Source: an uncultured Algibacter sp. (lineage in GTDB: Bacteria; Bacteroidota; Bacteroidia; Flavobacteriales; Flavobacteriaceae). From it: a stretch of 64,000 nt of DNA. Positions 28,768 through 37,035 of this stretch are shown piece by piece. Where the stretch lies: contig CANMZT010000003.1 of the NCBI GenBank assembly GCA_947502405.1, positions 186,001 through 250,000 of the forward strand, written 5' to 3'. Under the pieces are notes generated by a model. That model saw only the letters and a program-made list of their open reading frames with translations, had not been told where the DNA came from and did not search any database. Position 1 is the first letter of the stretch. The number at the start of each line of letters is the position of its first letter. The translations under genes were made by a program, and so were the position numbers.

Positions 28768-29997
28768 ATGAAAATGAAATACAGTATACTTTTCTTTTTT
28801 TTATTGTTTTTAGCAAGTTGTAAATCAGAAGTTAACGAACCTGTTTCAATTGAATCCGATGTTGCTTTTCTTTCTGATGATAGATTGGAGGGTAGACAAA
28901 CAGGAACTGAAGGCGAGAAGGCAGCAGCAGCATATATTGCAAAACGTTTTGAAAATCTTGGTACAGAAGGGAAAGGCACCAATGGTTTTTTACAACCTTT
29001 TACTTTTAAACCCAAAACAAACCCACACCAACAGGTAAATTATACTGTAAAAGATGGCGATAGCACTATTACAGGTACTAACGTCATAGGTTTTTTAAAT
29101 AACAATGCTGAAAACACGATTGTAATTGGCGCGCATTACGACCATTTAGGTTATGGCGCTGAAGGCTCATTACATCGTGGTGAAAAAGCGATCCACAATG
29201 GTGCTGATGATAATGCAAGCGGTGTAGCAGTTATGCTCAATTTAGCACAAAAACTTAAAGGCAAAAACACAAATAACAACTATCTTTTCATGGCGTTTTC
29301 TGGTGAGGAAATGGGCTTATTGGGCTCTAATTATTTTGTTAAAAACCCAACAATAGACACAAAAAAAGTGAACTACATGATTAATATGGATATGGTGGGA
29401 CGCTTAAAAGCAGATAGCACTTTGGCGGTTTATGGTGTTGGCACATCACCCATTTTAAAACAAACACTAAAGGCACATAACGAAAGTTTTAAACTCATTC
29501 AAAAAGAATCGGGTATTGGCCCGAGCGACCATACGTCTTTTTATAATGCCGATATTCCTGTGTTGCATTTTTTTACTGGGCAACACGAAGATTATCATAA
29601 ACCAAGTGACGATTTTGAAAAGTTGAATTACAAAGGCATGCAAACCATATCAAACTATATTTTTGAAGTGATTTCTGATTTGGACGACAATGGAAAATTA
29701 CCATTTAGAAAAACAAAAAATGAAAGTGAAGAAACGCCGAGGTTTAAAGTTGGTCTGGGTGTAATTCCTGATTATTTATATGATGGTAAAGGCATGCGAA
29801 TTGATGGTATTAGTGAAGATAAACCCGCACAAAAGGCTGGACTACAAAAAGGTGATATTGTTGTGAAACTGGGTGATAGCACTGTAGTAGATATGATGAG
29901 TTATATGAAAGTATTAGCCACTTTTGAGAAAGGAGATACCACTAATGTAATAGTAGATAGAGAAGGCGAAGAGATAGAAGCTAAAATTGAATTTTAA
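28768..29997 (+). CDS. M28 family zinc aminopeptidase lipoprotein with PDZ domain
   Basis: A 409-aa protein with lipobox FLLFLASC. The M28 zinc ligands and catalytic residues are visible in GAHYDHLGYG, HNGADDNASGVAVML, FSGEEMGLLGS, NMDMVGRL and LHFFTGQHEDYHKPSDD. A C-terminal PDZ domain (about 320-405; GMRIDGISEDKPAQKAGLQKGDIVVKLGD) probably recognises peptide tails. It is exported and lipid-anchored and probably trims peptides in the envelope. Confidence 0.93.
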   Translation: MKMKYSILFFFLLFLASCKSEVNEPVSIESDVAFLSDDRLEGRQTGTEGEKAAAAYIAKRFENLGTEGKGTNGFLQPFTFKPKTNPHQQVNYTVKDGDSTITGTNVIGFLNNNAENTIVIGAHYDHLGYGAEGSLHRGEKAIHNGADDNASGVAVMLNLAQKLKGKNTNNNYLFMAFSGEEMGLLGSNYFVKNPTIDTKKVNYMINMDMVGRLKADSTLAVYGVGTSPILKQTLKAHNESFKLIQKESGIGPSDHTSFYNADIPVLHFFTGQHEDYHKPSDDFEKLNYKGMQTISNYIFEVISDLDDNGKLPFRKTKNESEETPRFKVGLGVIPDYLYDGKGMRIDGISEDKPAQKAGLQKGDIVVKLGDSTVVDMMSYMKVLATFEKGDTTNVIVDREGEEIEAKIEF

Positions 29998-30006
29998 AAT
30001 CAGCAA

Positions 30007-30390
30007 ATGCTAAAAACCAAACAGGACTTTATAAACAAAATTCACCTAATAATTTCGTTGATTATTGTTGTTCCTGTAGCGTTTTTGTATGGTTTCAATC
30101 CAAGTTCAGAATTTGATATTCATTTAGACACCATAGATGAACTCAATGCCTTTAAAGCCATCATGGGCTTATATTTAGGGTTTTCAATACTATGGATTCT
30201 AGGGGTTTTTCAAAAGAAATATCTAAAACTAGCTCTAGTTAGTAATATAATTTTTATGTTGGGATTGGGCTTTGGTAGGTTACTAAGTTTAGCCTTGGAT
30301 GGCATGCCAACATTTGCCTATATTTTTGGAACTGTAGGAGAATTGATTTTAGGATTTTACGGGTTATGGGTATTAAAATCCAGCAATTAA
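30007..30390 (+). CDS. DUF4345-like four-helix membrane protein
   Basis: A 127-aa protein with four predicted helices (IISLIIVVPVAFLYGF; AIMGLYLGFSILWILGVF; ALVSNIIFMLGLGFGRLLSL; TVGELILGFYGLWVLK), the layout and GLGFGR motif of the DUF4345 family. Function unknown. It is 9 bp downstream of the peptidase and its 3' end overlaps the convergent small gene by 18 bp. Confidence 0.7.
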   Translation: MLKTKQDFINKIHLIISLIIVVPVAFLYGFNPSSEFDIHLDTIDELNAFKAIMGLYLGFSILWILGVFQKKYLKLALVSNIIFMLGLGFGRLLSLALDGMPTFAYIFGTVGELILGFYGLWVLKSSN

Positions 30391-30582
30391 AGCACCACAA
30401 ATACCTAAGCTAATTATAAGATATACCACAGCAAGAATAAATAAAACTTTAGCTGCTTTTTTATTCTTTTTTAATACGAATGCTCCAATTATAGCCAATA
30501 AAATTGCAGGACCAAACATAATGGCAATAATTAGCACCAATAATCCGTCTAAGTTCATATTTGGGCCTAAAAGTGTCATCAT
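30373..30582 (-). CDS. Small two-helix membrane protein (paralog of next gene)
   Basis: A 69-aa protein, two hydrophobic helices joined by a basic turn (FVLKKNKKAAKVLFILAVVYLIISLGICG). It is similar in layout and sequence to the 72-aa neighbour (SKMKGKKPKTAKILQIIAVVYTIIGIGSCG), indicating tandem duplication. It is the third gene of the radical SAM operon. Function unknown. Confidence 0.6.
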   Translation of the reverse strand: MMTLLGPNMNLDGLLVLIIAIMFGPAILLAIIGAFVLKKNKKAAKVLFILAVVYLIISLGICGALIAGF

Positions 30583-30797
30583 TTCAATTCATATAAAATT
30601 ATCCCACAACTTCCGATTCCAATAATCGTATAAACAACCGCAATAATTTGTAAAATTTTAGCTGTTTTTGGTTTTTTTCCTTTCATTTTAGAGCCAATGA
30701 GCGAAATTATTATTGCTGGACAAAGAGCTACAAGTAAAATTAATAACCCTAACCAAGTAAAATCATAATTACCTTCATTTACACCTTTTATCATCAT
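30579..30797 (-). CDS. Small two-helix membrane protein (paralog)
   Basis: A 72-aa protein of the same type as the adjacent 69-aa protein. Starts and stops overlap by 4 bp on both sides (ATGA), so the three genes are translationally coupled. Possibly a membrane substrate or partner of the radical SAM enzyme (inference). Confidence 0.6.
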   Translation of the reverse strand: MMIKGVNEGNYDFTWLGLLILLVALCPAIIISLIGSKMKGKKPKTAKILQIIAVVYTIIGIGSCGIILYELK

Positions 30798-32185
30798 GCC
30801 TTTTGTTTCAATTCCTCCAACCGCTCCCTTTTATCATCCCGATACAATAAATTCATCGTTTCAAACGGAATAATCTTATTGTCTTTATCCACAATATGCA
30901 CACACGATTTTTTTATGGCGCGCACATCAAAGTTATAAGCATCAATAAATTGCATGATAATAATACGAAATAAATTGTCGTATCCCAGATTTGGCGCATC
31001 AATATTTGGCAAACAACACATAATACTTTTTAGGTTTTCCTCAGCAACTTCCACCGAATTTCCTGTGCTAAACAGCTCAATCATTTTACCGTGTAGTTGC
31101 TCATCCTGCTCGTAAATAATGGTGTTTTTGCTGTTGTCTAGTAAATCATTCGGGTTGATATATCGTGTTAACGGAAATACCTCGCCATCCAATTTTAAGG
31201 CATAACCCATCACCAAAGCATCAGGATTACAAGGTACGGGCAATAAATCGTCCCCCGTAAAAATATCGGTTTGCTCCATAATTTTTCGGCGCACTTCAGT
31301 TAGTGTCATCCTATCCGTTTCAGGATTAAAATTCTCTAAACGGCCAGCAATTTGTGTCGGCTGAAACGTCACACCCCGAACACACTTTTGTTGCAATGCG
31401 TAGTCAATAATTTTTCCAATCTCATGGTCGTTCAACCCTTTTTGAAGCGTTACCACCAAGGTGGTAGATAAGTTCAAGGCATTCAAATTCTCCAAGGCCT
31501 GTACTCGAATATCCCATAAATCTGCACCGCGCAATTCATGCAATACGTTATTCTCAAAAGAATCAAACTGTAAATAAATTTCAAAATCGGGTGTGTAGGT
31601 TTTTAAACGCTTAGCAAATTCAAAATCCTTGGCAATTTTAATGCCATTGGTATTCAACATCAAATGCCTAATCGGTAAGGATTTCGCATAATCCATAATT
31701 TCCCAAAACTGTGGATGAATCGTTGGTTCTCCACCCGAAATTTGCACCACATCAGGTTCCTTTTCGTTCCGCACAATAGTATCTAGCATTGCTTTAACCT
31801 CATCAAAAGTGCGATGCCTCCCGTATGTTGGCGACGATCCTGCATAACACGTCGGGCACGTTAAATTACAGCGGTCTGTCACCTCCACAACCGTAAGGCA
31901 AGAGTGCTGCTCATGGTCAGGGCACAACCCACAATCATAGGGGCAACCATAGTGCGTTTGTGTGTTAAATTTATATGACGTTTCGCTCGGTTTATTGTAG
32001 TTTCTAATGTTTTTGTAGTACTCAATATCATCTGCAATCAATACTTTAGAATTTCCATGCTCATTACACCGTTTTAGCATGTAAACATTACCATTTTCAA
32101 ATACAATTTTTGCGTCTACACGCCGTAAGCATTCGGGACAGAGGCTTAAGGTAAAATCGTAATAGGTGTATTTTCTCGTTGGCAT
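30794..32185 (-). CDS. Radical SAM protein, MJ0619-like
   Basis: A 463-aa protein. The N-terminal Cys-rich segment (CPECLRRVDAKIVFENGNVYMLKRCNEHG; HYGCPYDCGLCPDHEQHSC) precedes the radical SAM motif CNLTCPTC. VQISGGEPTIHPQF supplies the GGE SAM-binding motif. The arrangement matches the MJ0619-like methylase group. The substrate is unknown; co-translation with two tiny membrane proteins is the main clue. It is preceded by intergenic repeat copy B. Confidence 0.85.
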   Translation of the reverse strand: MPTRKYTYYDFTLSLCPECLRRVDAKIVFENGNVYMLKRCNEHGNSKVLIADDIEYYKNIRNYNKPSETSYKFNTQTHYGCPYDCGLCPDHEQHSCLTVVEVTDRCNLTCPTCYAGSSPTYGRHRTFDEVKAMLDTIVRNEKEPDVVQISGGEPTIHPQFWEIMDYAKSLPIRHLMLNTNGIKIAKDFEFAKRLKTYTPDFEIYLQFDSFENNVLHELRGADLWDIRVQALENLNALNLSTTLVVTLQKGLNDHEIGKIIDYALQQKCVRGVTFQPTQIAGRLENFNPETDRMTLTEVRRKIMEQTDIFTGDDLLPVPCNPDALVMGYALKLDGEVFPLTRYINPNDLLDNSKNTIIYEQDEQLHGKMIELFSTGNSVEVAEENLKSIMCCLPNIDAPNLGYDNLFRIIIMQFIDAYNFDVRAIKKSCVHIVDKDNKIIPFETMNLLYRDDKRERLEELKQKA

Positions 32186-32199
32186 AGTTTAATTTTTAT

Positions 32200-32324
32200 T
32201 TGGGCGTTCCCCAAAAGGGGTCGGGCTTTCCGTTCCAAGTCCTCGCTTCTGCGCTAAGGCGCAAAAGCTGTGGGCTTTCCACTACAATCCCTAACGCGGG
32301 TGTGTTTGCTAAGGTAGGGGTTTA
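32200..32324 (+). repeat. Long intergenic repeat, copy B
   Basis: TTGGGCGTTCCCC...GGGTCGGGCTTTCCGTT...CTACAATCCCTAACGCGGGTGTGTTTGCTAAGG parallels copy A and the inverse of copy C, with a different middle. It lies just upstream of the radical SAM gene start and the toxin-antitoxin promoter. Confidence 0.75.
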
Positions 32325-32389
32325 TCCTTTTCGGTGTGCTTTTTTGGAGAGTTTCGTTTAACAATTGTTATGTAGAATTTCGAAATTAT

Positions 32390-32444
32390 ACTTTAAAGTT
32401 GAATTATTGTTAATAAAATGTTTAAAAACAACCTTTAAAGTTGA
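32390..32444. promoter_or_regulatory. Two operator-like palindromes of the toxin-antitoxin operon
   Basis: ACTTTAAAGTTGA (32390-32402) and AACCTTTAAAGTTGA (32430-32444) share CTTTAAAGTTGA and are near-palindromic. The second resembles the ACCT-N-AGGT type of box known for MqsA, and overlaps the promoter -33 element, consistent with autorepression (inference). Confidence 0.55.
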
Positions 32445-32470
32445 TTTTTTAATAATATTGTCTATATTTG
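32441..32470 (+). promoter_or_regulatory. Bacteroidota-type promoter
   Basis: TTG (32441) - 19 bp - TATATTTG (32463-32470) fits the -33/-7 consensus TTG/TAnnTTTG, 23 bp before the toxin start codon. Confidence 0.65.
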
Positions 32471-32492
32471 CAAAGAAATCAACGCATTAATT

Positions 32493-32843
32493 ATGGTAGA
32501 CAGATCAGTTGTAAAATCTTTTTTACAAGAACTGAAACAAATAATTAAAGTATGGGGTATCATCTTCTCCAATCGCCCCAAGAATAGCATTCAGAATCTT
32601 GCAGATTTAAGTATTACAGCTAAAATGCGTGAAGAAATAATTTTCAATTTAGAGTTTGAAGATTATAGTGAAGGTCCTTTAGAGGAAACTCAACAAGGAG
32701 GAACAGAAATGTGGGTTTTTGGTAAAATAATCAAAGGTCAACAAGTATACATTAAGTTAACTATTTCTAGAATTTCTGGTGGCGCAATTTGCATTTCTTT
32801 TCACAAGGCTGAATTCCCAATGAAATTCCCTTTTAAGGATTAA
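32493..32843 (+). CDS. MqsR-like toxin (putative)
   Basis: A 116-aa protein. The C-terminal half (EMWVFGKIIKGQQVYIKLTISRISGGAICISFHKAE) resembles MqsR (GQVYLKIT...LIVSFKE) and RelE-fold mRNA interferases. The preceding IIFNLEFEDYSEGP aligns with the MqsR segment around IIGLSESDFY. It lies 21 bp upstream of an MqsA/Panacea-type gene in the toxin-first order typical of mqsRA. It probably cleaves mRNA, but catalytic residues cannot be confirmed by eye. Confidence 0.65.
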   Translation: MVDRSVVKSFLQELKQIIKVWGIIFSNRPKNSIQNLADLSITAKMREEIIFNLEFEDYSEGPLEETQQGGTEMWVFGKIIKGQQVYIKLTISRISGGAICISFHKAEFPMKFPFKD

Positions 32844-32864
32844 AAACTAATAAAATTAAAGATT

Positions 32865-33872
32865 ATGAAAAGTCCATTCACAGGTAAGGAAATGACCTTA
32901 CAAATTGAAAAAAGTATTTTGGTTTTTCGAAAGGAAGAATTTGAGTATCATCATAAAAGTTATTATTGTGAAGATAGTGGGGAATCATTTACAACAACCG
33001 AGTTAGATGAATTCAATTTGAATCAAGTATATAATCAATATAGAGATAAACATAATATCCCGTTTCCTGATGAAATAATTAAGCTAAGGGATACTTATGG
33101 CTTATCGGCTGGAATGATGTCCAGAATATTAGGTTTTGGTATTAATAGTTATAGAAATTATGAAAAAGGAGAAGTTCCAAGTTTGGCAAATGCTAACTTA
33201 ATTAAGACCATTTCAAATAGTATACAGAATTTTAAATTGTTGGTTGACTTGAACAACGATTTGAGCGGTAATGAAAAGGAAAAAATTCTTAAAAAGATTA
33301 AAATTGTTATCGATAATTACAGGGAAAATAAAGATGATAATAAATATGTAGGTATCTTATTTGAAGATAGATTGCCTGATAATTTTTCTGGATATAGAAA
33401 GCCAAACATGGAAAAAATGTCGCATATGATTATGTTTTTTGCGCAAAAATTAAATCCTACTGAAACTACCATGAATAAGTTATTGTTTTACTCTGATTTT
33501 TACAATTACAAAAAAACAGCTTACTCAATAAGTGGAGCAAATTATAGGGCTCATAATTATGGACCTGTCCCTTTTAGATATAGTGGGATTTTTGACTATG
33601 CGGCTACAAAAGGATACATTTTCATGAATGTTGAAGATTACGGTAATGGGTATTGGGGCAAATGTTTTTATAAATCGAAAACGAAGGATTTTAATTCAGA
33701 ACTATTTACTGTAAATGAACTAGAATCCTTAAACCTTGTTTCAGAAAAATTCAAGGGTTTTAATGCAACACAAATTATGGAGATAAGTCACGAAGAGAAA
33801 GCATGGATTGAGAATGAAAAAAATAAATCTTTAATAGACTACAACTATTCCTTTGAATTACTTCATGTTTAA
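32865..33872 (+). CDS. Antitoxin: MqsA-like HTH with Panacea (DUF4065) domain
   Basis: A 335-aa protein. An MqsA-like N-terminal module (about 1-50) precedes an HTH (IIKLRDTYGLSAGMMSRILGFGINSYRNYEKGEVP, about 68-105) close to the MqsA HTH. A C-terminal Panacea domain follows (MIMFFAQKLNPTETTMNKLLFYSDFYNY...GANYRAHNYGPVPFRY). Panacea domains neutralise diverse toxins. In place of the four zinc cysteines of MqsA (CPVC...CVHC), the sequence has SPFT...CEDS, so the zinc knuckle appears lost. It follows the toxin and is probably autoregulatory through the two palindromes upstream. Confidence 0.85.
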   Translation: MKSPFTGKEMTLQIEKSILVFRKEEFEYHHKSYYCEDSGESFTTTELDEFNLNQVYNQYRDKHNIPFPDEIIKLRDTYGLSAGMMSRILGFGINSYRNYEKGEVPSLANANLIKTISNSIQNFKLLVDLNNDLSGNEKEKILKKIKIVIDNYRENKDDNKYVGILFEDRLPDNFSGYRKPNMEKMSHMIMFFAQKLNPTETTMNKLLFYSDFYNYKKTAYSISGANYRAHNYGPVPFRYSGIFDYAATKGYIFMNVEDYGNGYWGKCFYKSKTKDFNSELFTVNELESLNLVSEKFKGFNATQIMEISHEEKAWIENEKNKSLIDYNYSFELLHV

Positions 33873-33912
33873 TTTTTTCATTGTATTTAGATTTTTATAT
33901 TGAACCAGAATT

Positions 33913-34668
33913 TCATTCCGTTACCCGTTCCTCCCCCGCGGGGAGGTTAGGAGGGGCTTTTAAATAATACAACCAACAACCAACACATAAAACTTGAATC
34001 GTACTCAACCCCAACACATAAAATACATTTGGTTTTAAAAATTCAATACAAAAGCGAAACCCAAAGTACAAAATCATAAACCATTTAAAGAGGTCGCCAT
34101 TTTTTAAGTTGGGGCTATTTTGAAGTCGTTTCAACCCAAAAAATAATAAAATTAAAAATACCAATTCGTATAGCGAGGTTGGGTGCCGCAATATGCCATC
34201 ACCTAAATCCATTCCAGTAAAAAATGCGGTTTCTTTACCATAGGTAAATTCATTAATGCCCGATAAAAAACAACCAACACGCCCAATAAAAATGCCCAAA
34301 ATAATAGGAAACACAAATAAATCGCCTGATGATTGTGTTTCGCTAATATATTTTTTAGCCAACTCAACACCTAAAAGTCCACCAAATAAACCACCCATAA
34401 TGGTTTTCGTATTCAACAACTGAATGACGTTTTGTTGTGACCACTCAAATACAGGATTTTCTAAAACACCAACAACGCGAGAACCAATTAAAGCACCCAA
34501 AGCAGCGCCAAGAATAATAGACAAGCGATTGTTTGAAGAAATAGCATCGTTAGATTTTCGTCTTAAAATCACATAATACCTAAACGCTAAAAAGAACGCT
34601 AAATACTCTAAAACCAAGTGAATGTTTATGTTATAACCGAATAATTGTGGTTCAAAAGGGATTTGCAA
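33913..34668 (-). CDS. lgt: Prolipoprotein diacylglyceryl transferase
   Basis: A 251-aa, roughly seven-helix enzyme that attaches diacylglycerol to the lipobox Cys, the first step of lipoprotein maturation; several lipoproteins are encoded nearby. The Lgt signature GRVGCFLSGINEFTYG and the downstream HPTSLYE are present. The last 16 codons (APPNLPAGEERVTE) run through a GC-rich palindromic repeat that also supplies the stop, so the natural C-terminus may have been shorter. Confidence 0.93.
   Translation of the reverse strand: MQIPFEPQLFGYNINIHLVLEYLAFFLAFRYYVILRRKSNDAISSNNRLSIILGAALGALIGSRVVGVLENPVFEWSQQNVIQLLNTKTIMGGLFGGLLGVELAKKYISETQSSGDLFVFPIILGIFIGRVGCFLSGINEFTYGKETAFFTGMDLGDGILRHPTSLYELVFLILLFFGLKRLQNSPNLKNGDLFKWFMILYFGFRFCIEFLKPNVFYVLGLSTIQVLCVGCWLYYLKAPPNLPAGEERVTE
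33930..33946. repeat. GC-rich palindromic repeat inside the lgt 3' end
   Basis: CCTCCCCCGCGGGGAGG, flanked by TTCCTCC/GGAGGGGC, is a dispersed palindrome type known in Bacteroidota. Here it is translated as PPNLPAGEER. Confidence 0.6.
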
Positions 34669-34726
34669 GGGTTGAATTTTTTATAAATATAGAGAAAAGC
34701 AGTAGTTTTGCTGAAAAATTAAACTT

Positions 34727-35719
34727 TTGGTAAAAATAGACAACATAGAACTTGGTGAATTCCCATTGCTTTTAGCACCAATGGAAGATGTGAGTGATCC
34801 GCCATTTCGTGCCTTGTGCAAAGAGCAAGGTGCCGATGTGGTGTACACCGAGTTTGTGTCTAGTGAAGGCTTGATTAGAAACGCAGCCAAAAGCGTGATG
34901 AAGTTGGATATTTACGAAAAAGAGCGTCCTGTTGGCATTCAAATTTTTGGGGCTAATCTGGATAGTATGCTGCAAACCATTGATATTGTTGAGCGTTCCA
35001 AACCAGATATTATCGATATTAATTTTGGGTGCCCCGTAAAAAAAGTAGTGAGCAAAGGTGCAGGCGCAGGTATTTTAAAAGATGTGTGTTTGATGGAAAA
35101 ACTCACTGCTGAAATGGTTAAGCGCACCAATATTCCAGTAACTGTAAAAACACGTTTAGGTTGGGACCATGATTCTATAAAAATAGTTGAGGTTGCCGAA
35201 CGCTTACAAGATGTCGGTATAAAATCTATTGCTATTCACGGGCGTACACGCGCACAGATGTACAAGGGTAGTGCCGATTGGAAACCCATTGCAGCCGTAA
35301 AAAACAACCCCAGAATGCACATTCCTATATTTGGAAATGGCGATGTGGATACACCAGAAAAAGCAGCCGAAATGCGAGACAGTTATGGACTGGATGGCGC
35401 CATGATTGGTCGTGCAAGTATTGGTAATCCTTGGTTTTTTAAGCAAGTCAAGCACTTTTTTAAAACAGGCGAACATTTAGCACCCATTTCTTTAGAAGAA
35501 CGTGTGGAAGCAGCACGCCGTCATTTACAAATGTCCATAGATTGGAAAGGAGAGGTTTTAGGAGTTTTTGAAACCCGTCGTCACTACACCAACTACTTTA
35601 AAGGGATTCCACATTTTAAAGAATACCGTATGAAAATGGTAACTTCAGACCACTCTGAAGATGTTTTTGCAGCCTTTGATGAGGTGTTAGATAAGTTTGC
35701 AGGTTATCAGTTTACATAG
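34727..35719 (+). CDS. dusB: tRNA-dihydrouridine synthase (TTG start)
   Basis: A 330-aa flavoprotein that reduces uridine in the tRNA D-loop. Motifs: PLLLAPMEDVSDPPFR (FMN site), DINFGCPVKKVVSKGAGAGIL (catalytic Cys), VKTRLGWD, SIAIHGRTRAQMYKG, IPIFGNGDVDTPEKA. The start must be non-ATG: an in-frame TGA lies at 34712 and the first Met is inside the FMN motif, so TTG at 34727 (VKIDNIELGEFP follows) is chosen. DusB-like by sequence; the exact target uridine is not known. Confidence 0.93.
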   Translation: MVKIDNIELGEFPLLLAPMEDVSDPPFRALCKEQGADVVYTEFVSSEGLIRNAAKSVMKLDIYEKERPVGIQIFGANLDSMLQTIDIVERSKPDIIDINFGCPVKKVVSKGAGAGILKDVCLMEKLTAEMVKRTNIPVTVKTRLGWDHDSIKIVEVAERLQDVGIKSIAIHGRTRAQMYKGSADWKPIAAVKNNPRMHIPIFGNGDVDTPEKAAEMRDSYGLDGAMIGRASIGNPWFFKQVKHFFKTGEHLAPISLEERVEAARRHLQMSIDWKGEVLGVFETRRHYTNYFKGIPHFKEYRMKMVTSDHSEDVFAAFDEVLDKFAGYQFT

Positions 35720-35785
35720 TAGGTGTTTCTTTTAAGTCTTATCATTTTTATACCTTAGCTAGCATCTATTTAAAAATTAATTGCT

Positions 35786-36913
35786 ATGCTTAAATTCACC
35801 CTTTTGCTATTCGGATTTTTATTATCATTTACTACCATTACCGCTCAAGAACCTTATCAGTTCACCGAAGTTATAGATTTAGAAGCTACACCCGTAATCA
35901 GTCAAGGGCGCACGGGAACATGTTGGAGCTTTTCAAGCACATCCTTTTTAGAATCTGAAATTATTAGGCTTACCGGAAAACAAATGGATTTATCCGAAAT
36001 GTATACAGTACGCAATACTTATCCTAAAAAGGCAGATAATTTTGTAATGCGACAAGGTAAAGCACAGTTTAGCGAGGGTGGTTTAGCGCATGATGTCATG
36101 AATTCTGTGGCGGAATATGGCTTGGTACCTAATACAGCTTTTAGTGGTTTGTTTCAAGGTGAGACTAGTCATAATCATGCAGAATTAGTGGCTGTTTTAA
36201 AAAGTATGGTAGAAACGTATGTAGGTAATCCCGGAAAGAAATTAAGCAAGAAATGGAAGCCTGCCATTGATGCGGTACTATCAACTTATATAGGAGAAAA
36301 CCCTGAGACTTTTGTGTACGAAGGCAAAACCTATACACCACAATCGTTTTTGGAACTAACTAAAATTAATCCCTCGGATTATGCAAACATCACCTCATTT
36401 GCGCATGCGCCATTTTATGAAAAATTTATTTTAAATATTCCTGATAATTGGAGCAATGGTAGTTTTTACAATGTGCCGTTAGATGCCATGATGCAAACTA
36501 TTGATAATGCTTTGGAAAACGGATTTACTGTAGAGTTAGATTGCGATGTGAGCGAACGTACATTTTCCTCAAAAAGTGGTGTTGCCATAATTCCCGAGTC
36601 TGCTGAAAACAATAAAAAGGCTTTGGAAGCTATTTATCCTGAAAAGCAAATTACGCAAGAGTATAGACAGGACGAATTTGAAAACTTTACAACAACTGAC
36701 GACCATTTAATGCACATCACAGGCATTTTAAAAGACCAAAACGGCACCAAATATTACAAGGTAAAAAACAGTTGGGGTACAGATGCCCACAGAAATGCAA
36801 ATGGTGGTTACGTGTATTTTAGCGAAAGCTATATGCGTTTAAAAGCTATTAGTATTACGGTGCATAAGGATGCGATACCTAAAACAATTGCTGGAAAGCT
36901 AGATATTGATTAG
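35786..36913 (+). CDS. Secreted C1 family cysteine peptidase (aminopeptidase C-like)
   Basis: A 375-aa protein with signal peptide MLKFTLLLFGFLLSFTTITAQ. The papain-family triad is visible: Cys in SQGRTGTCWSFSSTSFLES, His in DDHLMHITGILKD, Asn in YYKVKNSWGTDAH. The insert and spacing resemble the bleomycin hydrolase/PepC branch. Export suggests envelope peptide processing. It is followed by inverted repeat copy C. Confidence 0.9.
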   Translation: MLKFTLLLFGFLLSFTTITAQEPYQFTEVIDLEATPVISQGRTGTCWSFSSTSFLESEIIRLTGKQMDLSEMYTVRNTYPKKADNFVMRQGKAQFSEGGLAHDVMNSVAEYGLVPNTAFSGLFQGETSHNHAELVAVLKSMVETYVGNPGKKLSKKWKPAIDAVLSTYIGENPETFVYEGKTYTPQSFLELTKINPSDYANITSFAHAPFYEKFILNIPDNWSNGSFYNVPLDAMMQTIDNALENGFTVELDCDVSERTFSSKSGVAIIPESAENNKKALEAIYPEKQITQEYRQDEFENFTTTDDHLMHITGILKDQNGTKYYKVKNSWGTDAHRNANGGYVYFSESYMRLKAISITVHKDAIPKTIAGKLDID

Positions 36914-36920
36914 GAAATTA

Positions 36921-37033
36921 CTTTAGCAAACACACCTCGCGAGAAGGATTGCAGCGGCATCCTTTTTGCTTTTTCTGCAAAAAGATATAGCGGAAAGCCT
37001 GTTTGCCATTTTTTATGGCAACTCGCCCAAAAC
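36921..37033 (-). repeat. Long intergenic repeat, copy C (inverted)
   Basis: Read on the minus strand: GGTTTTGGGCGAGTTGCC...GGCTTTCCGCTATATCTTTTTG...AAAAAGGATGCCGCTGCAATCC...GTGTGTTTGCTAAAG. The same order of blocks is seen in copies A and B. It fills the gap between the convergent peptidase and permease genes. Confidence 0.75.
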
Positions 37034-37035
37034 CT

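Noticed and set aside
28743-28768. Promoter TAAATTTG before the M28 peptidase
   Set aside because: A -7-like box is present at 28744, but no TTG lies at the right distance; not reported as a promoter.
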